Assembly: GCA_002197995.1 (NCBI GenBank)
Contig: NGZR01000001.1
Span: 11,551,501 to 11,615,500, forward strand
Reading direction: 5' to 3'
Source of the DNA: Gaeumannomyces sp. JS-464
Lineage: Eukaryota; Ascomycota; Sordariomycetes; Magnaporthales; Magnaporthaceae
DNA: 64,000 nucleotides
Position numbers and translations under genes: made by a program. The notes beneath the pieces are model-generated. The model was not told the DNA's origin. It did not search any database and saw only the letters and a program-made list of their open reading frames with translations. Below, in pieces: positions 1 to 10,744 of the stretch (positions are counted from its first letter, which is position 1; every line of letters starts with the position of its first letter).

Positions 1-235
1 GAAGCGGTAAAAAAAGCGAACCGGCATAGGATCGCGTACTTAGCGAATAACCCTCTATTACGAAGGAAATAATTAAATATTACGAAGGAATGCCAAAAGC
101 ATATAGCTTAATGGCAATTTAAATTAAGACGGAAAAGCTAAGCTTAAATGCTTTTCTATTTAATAAAAACGTGCCTTGTTAAAATTAATGCTAAAGGTGA
201 TATAGGGAAAAGGATTGTATTAAAAGCATGCTTAG
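1..235 (+). mobile_element. LINE fragment, 3' part of ORF2, RIP-mutated
   Basis: This stretch aligns by eye to the reverse complement of about 19,380-19,616 in the LINE copy at 16,820-24,342, for example in the words around gaaccggcata and acgaaggaaat. It therefore lies in the opposite orientation to the two larger LINE copies. In those copies the matching part is the C-terminal end of ORF2, between the RNase H region and a cysteine-rich tail. The left end is cut by the window edge. Similarity fades after about 235, so the right boundary is approximate. It is a relative rather than a near-identical copy. Confidence 0.6.
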
Positions 236-434
236 CATTAGGAATTCCTATAACTAACGCAGGGGAAAAAAGGCCTTTATATAGATAAATAAAGTTGTAT
301 ATATACCGTACTTATATATAAATAAGTGCGGGGTAAGCGTTTTACTTACAAGGTAAGTGAAACATTTACAAGGTAAGTATAAACTTTAAATTACGCTATA
401 CGACGTAATTAATAACTTTAATATCTTAGTGCAT
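236..434. other. Unassigned AT-rich sequence
   Basis: I see no reading frame or known repeat end here. There is a short direct repeat near 340-385 (acaaggtaag twice, about 25 bases apart). It may be the 3' tail of the LINE piece to the left, or the unmatched flank of the gypsy copy that becomes recognisable at about 435. Confidence 0.4.
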
Positions 435-1719
435 TATATGCACTAACATGTTTATCCATTTGTTTAAAAATGGTAAGCTATAAATAAAAAGTGCTTCGTT
501 TTTAACCTATTTGTAAATCCTTTTTAAAATTTATTTGTAAATAGCTTATTTTTATCCGTAATTAAACGGTTCGGTATACCGTATTTTGCTATTACGTGTT
601 TAATAAAAACGTACGCTAGTTTTATAGCGTTATTACTTTCTTTATATGGTAAAAACAAAGCGTATTTAATAAGCTTATCCATTATTACTAATATATAATC
701 GTACTTTACTTCGGTTATCGGTTTTTTAAATTAAAAAAGTTTAATAACGAAGTTTTAATAACTTTTTGGTATATTTCGCTCGGCGTTAAAAACGGTTGCA
801 AAAGCTTATAAAGCTTATGCTTATTAGCTTTATTTTTAACGCAGTTTTCGTAATTTTTTATTACGTTTTATATTTCGGCTTAAATTTTTACGAACCCGTA
901 ATATTATTATAACCGTTTTTATATTTTAATTACGCTTTAATAGCTATGCGCTAATTAGTTATAAACTTATTAAATTTTTTTTAAAGTTTAAACTTTTTTT
1001 TACTAAACTGTTTTAGCGAATATCTTTTATGCCGGATTTAAAAATCCGTTTAGTTTTTCCGTTAAAATTATTTGTATTTTTTTAAGTATTATAATTTAAT
1101 GGTTCGATCGTTAGCTTAAAACGTTTACCCGGCCGTTTTTTTAACCTTTTTCGGTATTAAATCCGAATATCGTAATTTTGCAAAAACTCGGTTTAACGAA
1201 CTTATTGTTTATTTAAATTTTTGCTAATAGTAAAATATGTTAAGCTTTTGTAATTTATATATACCACGATTTAATGCTTCGCTTTATAAAAGTATAATCG
1301 CCATTTTTCAAATGCTTAAATAATTGCTAAAAGTTTTTTATCGTAAATTTAGTAATTTAATTTAAATTCGTTTAACTTTTGCGAAAAAAACGCATAAAAG
1401 TGCAACTGTTTTTAATCGTTTCGTTATTCGAGTTAACCGCCAATCGCGTAATCCAACGCGTCGATTTTAATTTCAAAAGGTTTTTTTTAGGTTTAAAAAT
1501 GCTAACATTGGTTTTTTTAATACGGCGTTTCGTAATTGCTTAAAAGCCTTTTATTTTTGCCTTTTTTAATAAAAATTAATAATTATTTTTAATAAAGTTC
1601 GTAAATAGTATAGCAATTTTGCTATAACTACGGATAAACCGTTTATAAAGTTTAAAAATCCTAAAAACTTTTATACGTTCGTAACGTTTTTAAATATAAG
1701 CCATTTTTTAATTTCCTTA
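435..1719 (-). pseudogene. Gypsy copy A integrase region (pol 3' part)
   Basis: The minus strand encodes the remains of a retroviral-type integrase. A zinc-binding segment with a C-x2-C pair followed by K-x3-HK-Y lies near 790-870. The core region follows at 560-780, matching the better preserved integrase of copy C at 15,600-15,940. Stops interrupt every frame, so no protein can be made. The 3' end of this pol (chromodomain and beyond) is missing here, and the element is cut on the other side by the pogo-like insertion starting at 1,720. Confidence 0.7.
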
Positions 1720-3577
1720 ACGTGGCTTACAAGCGAGTAACGCATATAAGCGAGTAACGCGTTTTTCATTGCAACTTGCGTTTACACTTTTTACTTTAAT
1801 TTCTTAATAACCACAAATAACATCGACATTTAACGAGGCTAAAATTATTTTTGCCTTATAAGCGATTTAGTTTAACGCATAATTAAATGTGCGTTCCGCA
1901 GCGAAAATTTACGGCGTTTTTAAAGCCACGTTGCGTTGCTAACGCGTTAACCGATTTGCTCGAAGCGATACAATGCCCAAATTACGAAAATTGGCGGAAT
2001 TAAAAAAGGAGGCTTTTATTAAATACATACTCGAGCTAAATTCCCGCGCATTTCCTCCCTAGCCTTTTAGTGTTAAAAATATGGCCAACCAATTGCTTGC
2101 CGAACGCGACGCGGGCACCGTCGGCAAAAACTAGGTCGCGAACTTCGTTAAACGCCGCGCAAAGCTCGGCACGCGCTAAATTCGAAAATACGATTACCAA
2201 AAGGCTAAATGCGAAAATCCCAAGCTCGTTTTTACGTAATTTAACTTTGTACGAAACATTGTAATTAAATATAGCATCCTAAATAACGACATTTACAATT
2301 TTAATAAAACCGGATTTTTTATAAGCATAATCGCCGCCGTTATGGTTATTACAACGTCGGAAAGCCGTAGTAAAGCAAAGCTAATTTAGCTTAACAACCG
2401 GAAATGGGTTATAATTATTTAAAAGGTTAATTGTTATAATTAAGCGGTTTCCCTTTTTATTATCGTTAAAAAGCAATACCATTTGGCTAATTAGTATTCG
2501 AAAACCAACTTTCCACGCAATTAAATTATCGCAATAAGCGCTAACAGGTGGATTACGAACGAGCTTAGCTTAAAATGGATTCGGCATTTCGATAAATACA
2601 TTACGTCGCGCGTAAAAAGCCCTTATCGTTTATTAGTGCTAAACGGATATAAAAGCTACTATTCGACGAATTTCGAACTTTATTGCTAAAAATATAACAT
2701 CGTTACGCTTTGCATACTTTCGCATTCGTTTTATTTCTTTTAACCGCTTAACGTTAAATGCTTTAACCCGCTAAAAAAAGCGTACGGTTAATAAATGGAA
2801 AACTTAATAAAGTTATATGTTAACCACGTAATTAAAATCGAGTTTTTTTCGGCGTTTAAAACGGCATTTTTTAACTTTATAACTGAAAAAAACATTTAAA
2901 AAGGTTTTCGAAAAGCTAGTTTTACTCCTTTTAATTTAAATTCGGTTTTGGAAAAGCTAAATGTAAAGCTACGAATTTTAACTCCTTTAAAAAAGCTTTT
3001 AAACGACGCCGAACTTTAAACCTTTAAAACGCTTTAAACAGCTAAAAACGCAACTTCGCAATCCGAACATATTAAAACTCGGATTTCCAATTACCGAAGC
3101 AACTTTTCGATACCTATACTATTAATTGTAAACTAGCTAACGAAAAAGGCTAAAGCAATTATGCATCGGGTTAATCTTTTGGAAAAAAAGTGCTCCAAAT
3201 TACGAAAGGCGAACGAAACATTAAGCAAACGCCGGAGGGTTAAAAAACACGTGTTCGGTTAAAAGGGTTACTTATTATAAACAAAGTACGAAATGTTTTG
3301 GACCAAAAGGAGCTGGATAAATAGCTATAGCAAAAAATGCGCGATTAGGGGGTACCGGAAAAAAGGGCGACGGCGACTCGTCGGCGATGTGGCACTTGCG
3401 GTAAACCGGACATAATGCGCGCATTTGTTAAAAAGAAGTAAAAATGTCCGATATATATAATTCCGAGTAGTTTAAATGGATTTTTAGCGTTGTTAAATTG
3501 GTATGCGCGTTAATTAACCAAAGGTTAGGTGTGGGTGCGTTATTCGCTTATATGCGTTACTCGCTTGTAAACCACGT
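1720..3577 (+). mobile_element. pogo/Fot1-like DNA transposon 1
   Basis: The element begins ACGTGGCTTACAAGCGAG and ends with the inverted counterpart CTCGCTTGTAAACCACGT. TA dinucleotides flank it at 1,718-1,719 and 3,578-3,579, the target duplication of the Tc1/mariner/pogo superfamily. The terminal inverted repeat is about 40 bases and contains the word GCGAGTAACGC twice in direct orientation, a likely transposase-binding arrangement. The matching uninterrupted gypsy sequence is at 16,785-16,810. Inside is a plus-strand transposase remnant. It shares TIRs with the copy at 36,024. Confidence 0.9.
1821..3440 (+). pseudogene. pogo-like DDE transposase remnant
   Basis: Plus-strand translation gives the same protein as the better copy at 36,122, in broken pieces. 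There is an N-terminal CENP-B/Tc5-type DNA-binding region with the words FGVKNMAN and RLLAERDAG (RIP alters some letters here), then a DDE_1 catalytic region with NFDETGF becoming NFNKTGF, then a lysine/arginine-rich coiled-coil tail near 3,170-3,270, and a C-terminal knuckle-like C-x2-G-x4-H-type motif near 3,390-3,425. Stop codons are frequent (TAG/TAA, many at ancestral CAG, CAA or TGG), so it is dead. The third catalytic Asp reads as Asn (PLNV near 2,750). Confidence 0.8.
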
Positions 3578-4647
3578 TATTTTTTTTTAAAATTTATACA
3601 AATTTGTCCAAATGTAATTACGAATTTTAAAAAAGCGACTTTTTGCGAATGCTATTCGCATTTTTTTTAGTTTAACGAGGAGTTTTGCGTTAAGCAACTT
3701 TTAAAGCACTTTATACACGTGCTATTTATGCTTTTTCATCGTTTTCGAAAAAATTAAAATATTATCCAAATATATAAGGATAAAAATGTTAAAATATTCG
3801 CGTAATATATGCTTAATTATCTTTTAAAACGTAGCTAATACATTAGTAAACCCGAAGGTTATTATTAAAAACTTATAGCATTTAAATTTTATTTTAAAAA
3901 TTGTAAGCTATTTTTAGCCCTTTTTAATTCGTATTAAGCTATAAGCTTTTCGTAAATTTAAAACCGTAAAATATTAAGCTTTGCCGAGCTTATCGCGTAA
4001 TTCGTCGATAAAAAGCAAAAAATATTAATCTTTTATTATAACCTCGTTTAACAAGCGGTAATCGATGCATATTCGTTCCGTTTTGTTTTTTTTTTTCTTT
4101 TTTATAAAATCTCGTATCTTATTAAAAAATCGAAAGGTTTAATATATTCCTTTCGTAAGTTTTCTTTTAGCTATTTTTTTAACACCTTTTACTATTAAAA
4201 GTTAAATTAATACAACTTTTAGTATTTAAGCTATATTTTTAGTTTAAATTTAATTTTTAAGTTAAATGGTTTATATTCGGAAAGCACCGTTTGTAAGTTT
4301 TTCCGAAATAACTTTTCGTATTTATAGTATTTTTTCGAAATATTTACGAGCTAGTTTTAATGTTAATTTAATCGTTTTAATCGCTTTTTATTTTAAATAA
4401 TCGTATATTCGTTAATGCTAAATGTAAAAGTAAATTGCTAAGTTTTATTACCGTTATAACCTCCTTTCGTTGCTTTTTATGCTTACGGTTTAAAATTCGT
4501 AATTAGTAAACCGTTTTAATTATTCGTAACTTTTCTTATTAAATTTAACCGATAGTTTAATTTATTCGTAAATTATTTTTCCTAAACGAAAAAATTTCGA
4601 AAATAATATTTCCTTTTTTTATATTTAACTTATCCAATTTAATAGTA
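3578..4647 (-). pseudogene. Gypsy copy A reverse transcriptase, 3' part
   Basis: The minus strand carries the reverse-transcriptase palm. The active-site motif reads YLDNILIFSK near 3,745-3,800, where the family has YxDD, followed by the fingers and thumb pieces towards 4,600. The same block is in copy C (24,480-24,545, YLHDILIFSK) and copy B (10,905-10,975, YLDNI). Each copy carries different point changes at the catalytic Asp pair, as expected from independent C-to-T/G-to-A mutation. Numerous stops make it nonfunctional. The pogo-like elements at 1,720 and 4,648 bound the segment. Confidence 0.75.
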
Positions 4648-6509
4648 ACGTAATCCACCAATGTGTGCTATATATTAATATGTGCCACACCCACATTTAA
4701 CTTTTAATTAATCGACGCGTATGCCAACTTAATAATACCAAAAATTCATTTAAACTATTCGGAACTGTATACATCGAACGTTTTTACTTCCTCCTAGCAA
4801 ATGCGCGCATTATGTCCGGTTTTGCCGCACGTGCTACATCGCTAACGAATCGTCGTCGCCCTTCTTTTTTAACCCTTATAATCGCGCATTTCTTGTTATA
4901 ACTGCCTATTTAGGTTTTACTAGTCCAAAATATTTCGTATTTTTTTAACAGTATGTAACCCTTTTTATCGAACACGTGTTTTTTTGGCCTTTCGGCGTTT
5001 GTTTAATGCTTCGTTCGCTTTGCGTAGCGAAGCAACTTCGGCTTTAAAAAAAGCCATTTAATGTATTATCGAACTCGTTTTTTTCGCAAACTGGTTTATA
5101 ACCGCTAGCATAAGTAACGAAAAGCTGCTTTAATAATTAGAAATCCGAGTTTTAATATATTCGGATTGCGAAATTGCGTTTTTAACTGTTTAAAGCGTTT
5201 TGGAAATTCAAAGTTCGGCGTCGTTTAAAAGCTTTTTCGGGGGAGTTAAAATCCGTAACCTTATATTTAGCTTTTTTAAAATCGAATCCGGATTAAAAAA
5301 AGCAAAACTAGCCTTTTAAAAACCTTTTTAAATATTTTTTTCGGTTATAAAATTAAAAAATGCCGTTTTAAACGCCGAAAGGAATTCGATTTTAATTACG
5401 TAGCTAATGTGTAACTTTATTAAGCTTTCGATTTGTTAACCGTACGCCTTTTTTAATAAGCCGAAACACTTAACGTTAAGCGGCTAAAAAAAGTAAAACG
5501 AATGCGAAAGCATGCAAAGCGTAATAATGTTATATTTTTAGTAATAAAGTTCGAAATTCGTCGAATAATAGCTTTCGTATTCGTTTAGCATTAACAAACG
5601 ATAACTGCCTTTTATACGCGACGTAATATGCTTATCGAAATGCTAAATCCATTTTAAACCGAGCTCGTTCGTAATTCATTTGTTAGCACTTATTAAAATA
5701 ACCCAATCGCGTGGAAAGCCGGTTTCCAAATACTAATTAGCTAAATAGTATTACCTTTTAACGATAATAAAAAAAGGAATCGCTTAACCGCAATAATTAA
5801 CCTTTTAAATAATTGTTAGCCTATTTCCGGTTGTTAAGCTAAACCAGCTTTGCTTTACCACGGCTTTCCAATGTTATAATAATTATAACGGCGGCGATTA
5901 TGCTTATAAAAAAGCCGGTTTCGTCGAAATTATAAATGTCGTTATTTAAAATGCCATATTTAGCTATAGTATTTTGCATAAGGTTAAATTAAGTAAAAAC
6001 GAGCTTAGGATTTTCACATTTGGCCTTTTGGTAATCGTACTTTCGAATTTAACGCGTACCGAGCTTTGCGCGGCGCTTAACGAACCTCGCGACCTAGTTA
6101 ATCCCGACGGTGCCCGCGTCGCGTTTAGCGAGCAGTTGGTTAGCTATATTTTTAACACCAAAATACCGGGGAAGGAATGCGCGAAAATCCAGCTCGAATA
6201 TGTATTTAATAAGCGCTTCCTTTTCGGATTTTGTTAATTTCCGTGTTTTAAGCATGTAATCGCGTCGAGCAGTTTAGCCGCGCTTTCGCCGAGCGAAGGT
6301 GGAAAAGTTTACTTCGTAAACTTTAGCGGCGCCCCGGATATTTAACTGTGGATTTAATGCGATCGCTTAAAAGGTTAAAACAATTTTGCGTTCGTCGCTT
6401 TTATTTGCTATCGTTTGTTATAGTGCTATTCGTAAATAAAGTTGGATTAACGCGTAAGCGCGTTAATTGTGGCACATATTAATGTGTGGCACACACTGGT
6501 GGATTACGT
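4648..6509 (-). mobile_element. pogo/Fot1-like DNA transposon 4 (reverse orientation)
   Basis: The element starts ACGTAATCCACCAATGTGTG and ends with the matching inverted copy ending GGTGGATTACGT. TA repeats flank it at 4,646-4,647 and 6,510-6,511. Its inner TIR, including TGTGCCACA words repeated in tandem, is unlike that of elements 1 and 2, although the transposase is of the same family and lies on the minus strand. The empty site is visible in copy C near 34,765. Of the four copies it is the only one in minus orientation. Confidence 0.88.
4790..6400 (-). pseudogene. pogo-like transposase remnant, minus strand
   Basis: Reading the minus strand from about 6,400 down to about 4,800 gives the same order as the other three copies: an N-terminal DNA-binding region (ancestral FGVKNMANRLLAERDAG near 6,100-6,165), the DDE_1 core with an FDETGF-type motif near 5,900-5,930, the second catalytic region near 5,590, the third with N in place of D (PLNV near 5,480), a coiled-coil tail near 5,000-5,060, and a C-terminal Cys/His cluster near 4,800-4,860. 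Stops interrupt all frames. The GC-richer patch at 5,970-6,240 corresponds to the DNA-binding domain. Confidence 0.75.
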
Positions 6510-9345
6510 TAATATTTTCCTTATTTCGGGTGCATAATATTATTAATTATATTTTTCGGTTAATTTATCTTTTATTATAAGCGATAAATATTTTTTCACC
6601 GTTTTTAATTAATACGATTAGCGTTTTCGTTTTATAGGAATTTTATATCGTTTAACTATTTATAACAATACGTAATCGTTTTATACTTCGCAATCGATTA
6701 TTATTTTAACCTTTTTCCTTTAATATTTTATTCGAAATATTAATAAGTTATACGGTTAACTTAATTTTGCTATTACAAAGGTTTTTGTTAGTTTTTTTCT
6801 TTTTTTCCCATTCCGTGCTTTTTGTTTAAGTGGTTTATTTAGTTTTTTAGTAAAAAAAAACAAGTATCGCCCGTTCGTTTTTTTGTTTAAGTTAAACGGT
6901 ACGTACGTTCGCGTAATTCCTTAATGCTAAGCTTTCGCCTTTTATATTATATGCTTTTTGCATTTCGCAGTTTCGCATTTCTTTTAATCGAGCGTTTTAA
7001 TAACGCATAGCATTAAGTGCCGTTCGCTAAGTTTAAAAATTGCGGTAAATTTACCGATTTAAGCTAATTCCTATTATAGCAATTAAAATGCCAAACGGGG
7101 CTTATCTTTTAACTCGCTTCCTATTTTTCGTAAGAAAAAATCGTATTTAAGTTTAAATTGTAAATAAAATTTGCATTTTCCGTAAATATATTTTGCTTAA
7201 AAAAATGCAAATATCTCGGGTTTTTTATTAATGCTAAAATGGTTTTTAAGATTTAACGTAGCTTATTTTAGCTCGTTTACGTTGTTAAACCTATAATTAA
7301 CGTATTTAACTTCCTATTAATCGCTAAATTACAATAAAGGTTAACCATCGTTTTCGTTCGCTAAAATAGTGTAATATAATAAGCCATTTGGGTATTTTAA
7401 AACTTTAACGTTTTAAAAGCATTTAAATACGTTAAATAAAGTAAAAACGCGTTAGTTTTTTTAACTTTCGCGAATTATAAGTATAAAAGCCGCGTTGTTT
7501 AAACCTTTTGCGCGTTTTTAAAATTTAATCGTTTCGAAGGTTTAATTATTTTAATTTACTTTCGCGTTGGTATCGGGGTTTTTTAACTTTTAAAAAAGGT
7601 GTATTTAGCTTAAAAGCTTTTTTTGGGCTTCCTTTTCCTCCGAAACGCTTGCTAAAGTCGCTTTTTTTAGGCTTAGCGAAAAACGGCGTCGTTTTTTTCC
7701 TTCGAATTTTTAAGTTTAAAAACGGTCCGTTATTTTCCCTCGCTATCGTATGCAACTTTAATAGCTTTAAGCATAACAATGCTTTGTGGTTTTTAAAAGT
7801 ACTATTTAATAACCTTTTTATCGAACTAATATATAACATATAACTTATTGTAATAATATATTTAATTAAACGCTATTTTAAAACATAATCCCTTTTATAT
7901 TAAGCTTTTTTACGTTCGTTAAAAGGTCGCTACTTAGCGGTTATTATCCCGCTAAAAGCAATTAACTTTTATATAGCCAATTTAGCCGCATTTACAACAT
8001 TTTTTATTTTTTAAATTTTGTTTTTGCTTTTTTTATTACCTTTATTATTAATAAACGGCTTTCGCATTAAGGTTTATAAAGCTTAAATGCGTTTTATAAA
8101 CCGTAATAGGTTATTACTTAGCCTTTTTTTAATTAGCTTTAGTTTATACCGCATTTTTAAAACTATATCTTTTTTTTCCTATTATCGTTCGTATAATTTA
8201 TCGTTAATGCGAATTACGTTTCGAACGTAATCCGTAAAAAACTTTAAACGGTCCTACTTTACGAGTTCGTTTTTTACGTTTTCGCGTAACCCGTTTAAAA
8301 GTGCAATATTAACGTAGCGTTGTTTTAATTAAGCTTAGTATTAATCCGTTAAAAATTTGCGGCGTATTTAACTACGGCTTTTCGCTATTTAAAAGCTAGC
8401 AAATCTTTTTTAGCGATTTAAATTTCGTTAATTATTCCTAACATTTTTCCGACTTTTTTTCCGAAAGTTTTAAAGCTAGCGAAAATAATTTTGGTAGCTT
8501 TTTAGCTATTTTTATACCTTTTAAAATAATCGCTTTAAATCGGTTAAAACCATTTTTTCACTTTGCCGTCCTGCTTAGTAATAACGTAAGCGACTTTTTG
8601 TTTTTCGCTTACGAATTGCTATTTGTAAAACTTAAAATAGCTTTTGCATTTGGTAAAAAACGTTTTAAATTTGCCGTTTTTTTTCGTAAAAGTTTAAAAA
8701 CGGGAATTTGTACGTTTTAACCGTAATAGGTGCTTCGAAAAATAGCAACTTCGTAGTAAATTGCTTTACCTCGGCTTAGCTTTTAGCGATTTCGTCCGCT
8801 ATAAGCTTAAAAAGGCTAGCCGTATTAACGGCTTTGTTAAGGTTGTATTTAACACCGTTAAAAGTAAAAACCGTGGTTTTTCCTTTTTAAGCTTTTTGCT
8901 ACTACTTGCTATAGCTATATTATCCTTTCCTTTTAACGAAGTATTAAATAAGATTAATTAAAATGTTATAATTAAAGGTTCGCTTTTAAGGTAAAGCATT
9001 TCGGGGGTGGAAAAAATAATATCGCTAAAGTTAATAAATAAAGAATTACGTAATTTAAAAGGATAATATTAATTGCTTGCTTTAAAAGATGCTTAAAAGC
9101 TAACTTAAGTTAACTAATGCCAAAACTTTAATTAAAACTATTTAAAACAATAAGAAATTTATCTTTTATATATACGTTGCCTTTTGCTTTATATTAGGTT
9201 AAATTTATAACTTTGCTATAAATTTACAAATCTTTTTTAAATTTATTACTTTATTATAAATTTACAAATTCCTTTTAAATTTATTGCTTTATTACAAATT
9301 TACAAATTTTTTTGGTTTACGTAACTCCACGTAACTAAAGCGGGG
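6510..9345 (-). pseudogene. Gypsy copy A gag-protease region and 5' leader
   Basis: This minus-strand block runs from the protease/RT junction on the left to gag and the 5' leader on the right. A gag-type zinc knuckle is readable at 7,963-8,000 as KCCKCG-x-IGY-x4-C, where the ancestral CCHC His is Tyr (CAT to TAT). The right part, 8,750-9,120, matches 38,870-39,250 closely. The leader near 9,195-9,310 contains about three copies of an approximately 47-base direct repeat (word ATTACAAATTTACAAAT and variants). Many stops are present. A plus-strand open stretch at 7,649-7,843 is only the complement of this block and is not a gene. Confidence 0.65.
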
Positions 9346-9589
9346 CGAAAGCACTACTTTAAATCCTTTTTTTGCTTTACTATTTTAAGGTTTATATGCT
9401 AATCGTAACATTAGGTTTTTCTTTTTAAGCTAAGTTCCTTTAACCATACTTATTGCTCTTTTTTTATTAATAGTAAATACTTTTCTTTTTTACCATTTTC
9501 CGTCCTTTTTATTTTAATAAAATGTTCGGCCGAATGCGAAAACGTCCTTTTTCGAAAAAAACTATTAGTTGTAAAAAGCTATTAGCGAT

Positions 9590-10030
9590 TATTTTTTTAA
9601 CAGTTACGAAATGCCCTTTTATTCGTACTATTACGAGGTTTTAAAGCGTAAAAAGTATAAAGCTTTTCCTTAAAACTCGTTTTAATACGTAAAGTGCTTT
9701 TAAATTAATCGCTTAAAATGCGATATTTTAAAGCCTTTTCTTTTTAAACTTTAAAATATTATCGTTTAACATTTTAAATTTAAAGCTAAACTGGAAAAGG
9801 CGAAGGAAAAAGTTTTCCGCTTTTAAAAGCAAAAACAAATATGGTTAAAAAAAATAATGCGCGCGGTACGTCGCGGTATTAACTCGGTGGAAAAGTTAAA
9901 ACGTATTAAACGGGAAAAAACTAACTAAGCGGCTTGCTAAGCTGCTTCGCAACCCGAGCCCTTTATAACTCCTTCCGTTTTTTCCGATTAGCAAATGCTT
10001 AAAGTTAACCTTAATTTAAACCTGTTTACC
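9590..10030 (+). pseudogene. Opposite-strand ORF remnant in gypsy 3' region (copy B)
   Basis: The plus strand, opposite to the gypsy pol, carries a more damaged version of the reading frame preserved at 14,150-14,600. Recognisable parts are the start near 9,610 (CPF then a Tyr-rich stretch), the basic coiled-coil near 9,780-9,840, and the tail near 9,855-9,960 with the words RRGINSVEKLKRIKREK and AASQPEPF. Stops interrupt it. The shared position and orientation in copies B and C argue that it is an original part of the element or was inherited with it. Confidence 0.5.
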
Positions 10031-10069
10031 TTTTTTAACTAAAGTAAATTGTAACTCCTTTTAATAACT

Positions 10070-10145
10070 TTTTTAAGTTTTATAACGCATTAAGCGTGGC
10101 TTTAGTTTTTTTACCGAAGTTTCGGGTTCGAATCCCGGCACGACC
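10070..10145 (+). other. tRNA-like sequence 1 in copy B
   Basis: The segment ends in a perfect T-arm: a CGGG/CCCG stem around the loop TTCGAAT, followed by CACGACC, which would be the 3' acceptor strand. Upstream is a D-arm-like ACGC/GCGT stem, and the 5' acceptor side (AGTTTTA) fits a RIP-altered GGTCGTG except for one base. The anticodon arm is not convincingly foldable, so no isotype is given. It aligns with 14,640-14,725 in copy C, which has a better preserved acceptor stem. It is more likely a pseudo-tRNA or tRNA-derived repeat than a working tRNA gene. Confidence 0.45.
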
Positions 10146-10261
10146 GTGTTAGAAAGGTTTTAATAAAATGTTTCGTTTAAACCTCGCTTAGTTTTTTTTT
10201 TTTGCTAACTGTTTAATATAAACTTTTTTGCTTTATTTGGTTTTGGTAAATGCTGCTTTTT

Positions 10262-10336
10262 TTAACCCAATGGTAAAACGGTATTATTTATAATACCTAT
10301 TTTGTAAATCCCGGGTTCGATTTCCAGTTACACTAA
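10262..10336 (+). other. tRNA-like sequence 2 in copy B
   Basis: A second tRNA-like stretch contains a D-loop-like CCAATGGTAAAACGG, a hairpin GGTATT/AATACC where the anticodon arm belongs, and a T-arm-like CCGGGTTCGATTTCCAG. The T-loop TTCGATT is canonical; the 3' side of the T stem carries changes compatible with C-to-T and G-to-A mutation. The acceptor stem is not clear. A long hairpin follows at once (10,346-10,388), as it does after the tRNA-like sequence in copy C. Confidence 0.4.
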
Positions 10337-10345
10337 AAGAATTAG

Positions 10346-10388
10346 CGGTTTTTTTTAAAAATATCGCGGGTATTTTTAAAAAAAATCG
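10346..10388. repeat. Inverted repeat (hairpin) after tRNA-like 2
   Basis: The arms 10,346-10,363 (CGGTTTTTTTTAAAAATA) and 10,371-10,388 (TATTTTTAAAAAAAATCG) pair over 18 positions with a single G.T-type mismatch and a 7-base loop. A comparable hairpin lies at 14,727-14,770 after the tRNA-like sequence in copy C. Confidence 0.7.
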
Positions 10389-10744
10389 TTATTTTTCCGT
10401 TTTTTTTGCTAGTTAACCTTTTTATAATTATTTTAACTAATACCTTTATAAAGTGTTTTAGCAATTCCTAAAGTTAGCTTTTTTTCCCACGTGCTTTTTT
10501 TACAACCGTACTTTTTTACTTAAACAAATACTTTTTAAGCTTATATTTTAGCTTATAATTTAGGATTTTTTCGATTTCGTATTTTTATTTTAGGTTAATC
10601 TCTTTTAACTCGTCGTTTTTAAAACTTAATAACTTTAATTCGAATAGGGAAATATAAAAAACGGGGTAAAATTTTATAATTAGTAGTAATCGGAATTTAT
10701 AGTTATACCTTTTTAACGTTTTTAAATACGGGTTAGTTTTTTAC

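Larger units (their letters stand above)
435..9345 (-). mobile_element. Ty3/gypsy chromovirus-type copy A, RIP-mutated, interrupted twice
   Basis: This is a degraded LTR-retrotransposon read on the minus strand, so gag is on the right and integrase on the left. Its sequence matches copy C in pieces: 435-1,719 with 15,530-16,804, 3,578-4,647 with 24,358-24,657 and beyond, and 6,510-9,345 with 34,770-39,560. On the minus strand one can read the integrase zinc region near 790-870, the reverse-transcriptase active site near 3,745-3,800 (YLDN, from YLDD) and a gag zinc knuckle near 7,963-8,000 (CxxC, with the expected His read as Tyr). All frames carry many stops. Two pogo-like elements (1,720-3,577 and 4,648-6,509) interrupt it. 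The left end lacks the chromodomain region and is truncated. Long terminal repeats could not be delimited. Confidence 0.8.

Noticed and set aside
1725..1760. Repeated GCGAGTAACGC with spacer considered as a CRISPR-like array
   Set aside because: Only two units per end, present at both ends of the transposon in inverted orientation; it is the TIR sub-repeat.
5974..6237. Plus-strand open stretch of 87 codons
   Set aside because: It is the complement of the DNA-binding domain of the minus-strand pogo transposase; the same complement appears in other copies.
7649..8961. Short plus-strand open stretches at 7,649-7,843 and 8,761-8,961
   Set aside because: They are complements of the gypsy gag/protease region, rich in Phe/Leu/Ile as expected for AT-rich antisense, and repeat at 38,876-39,076.
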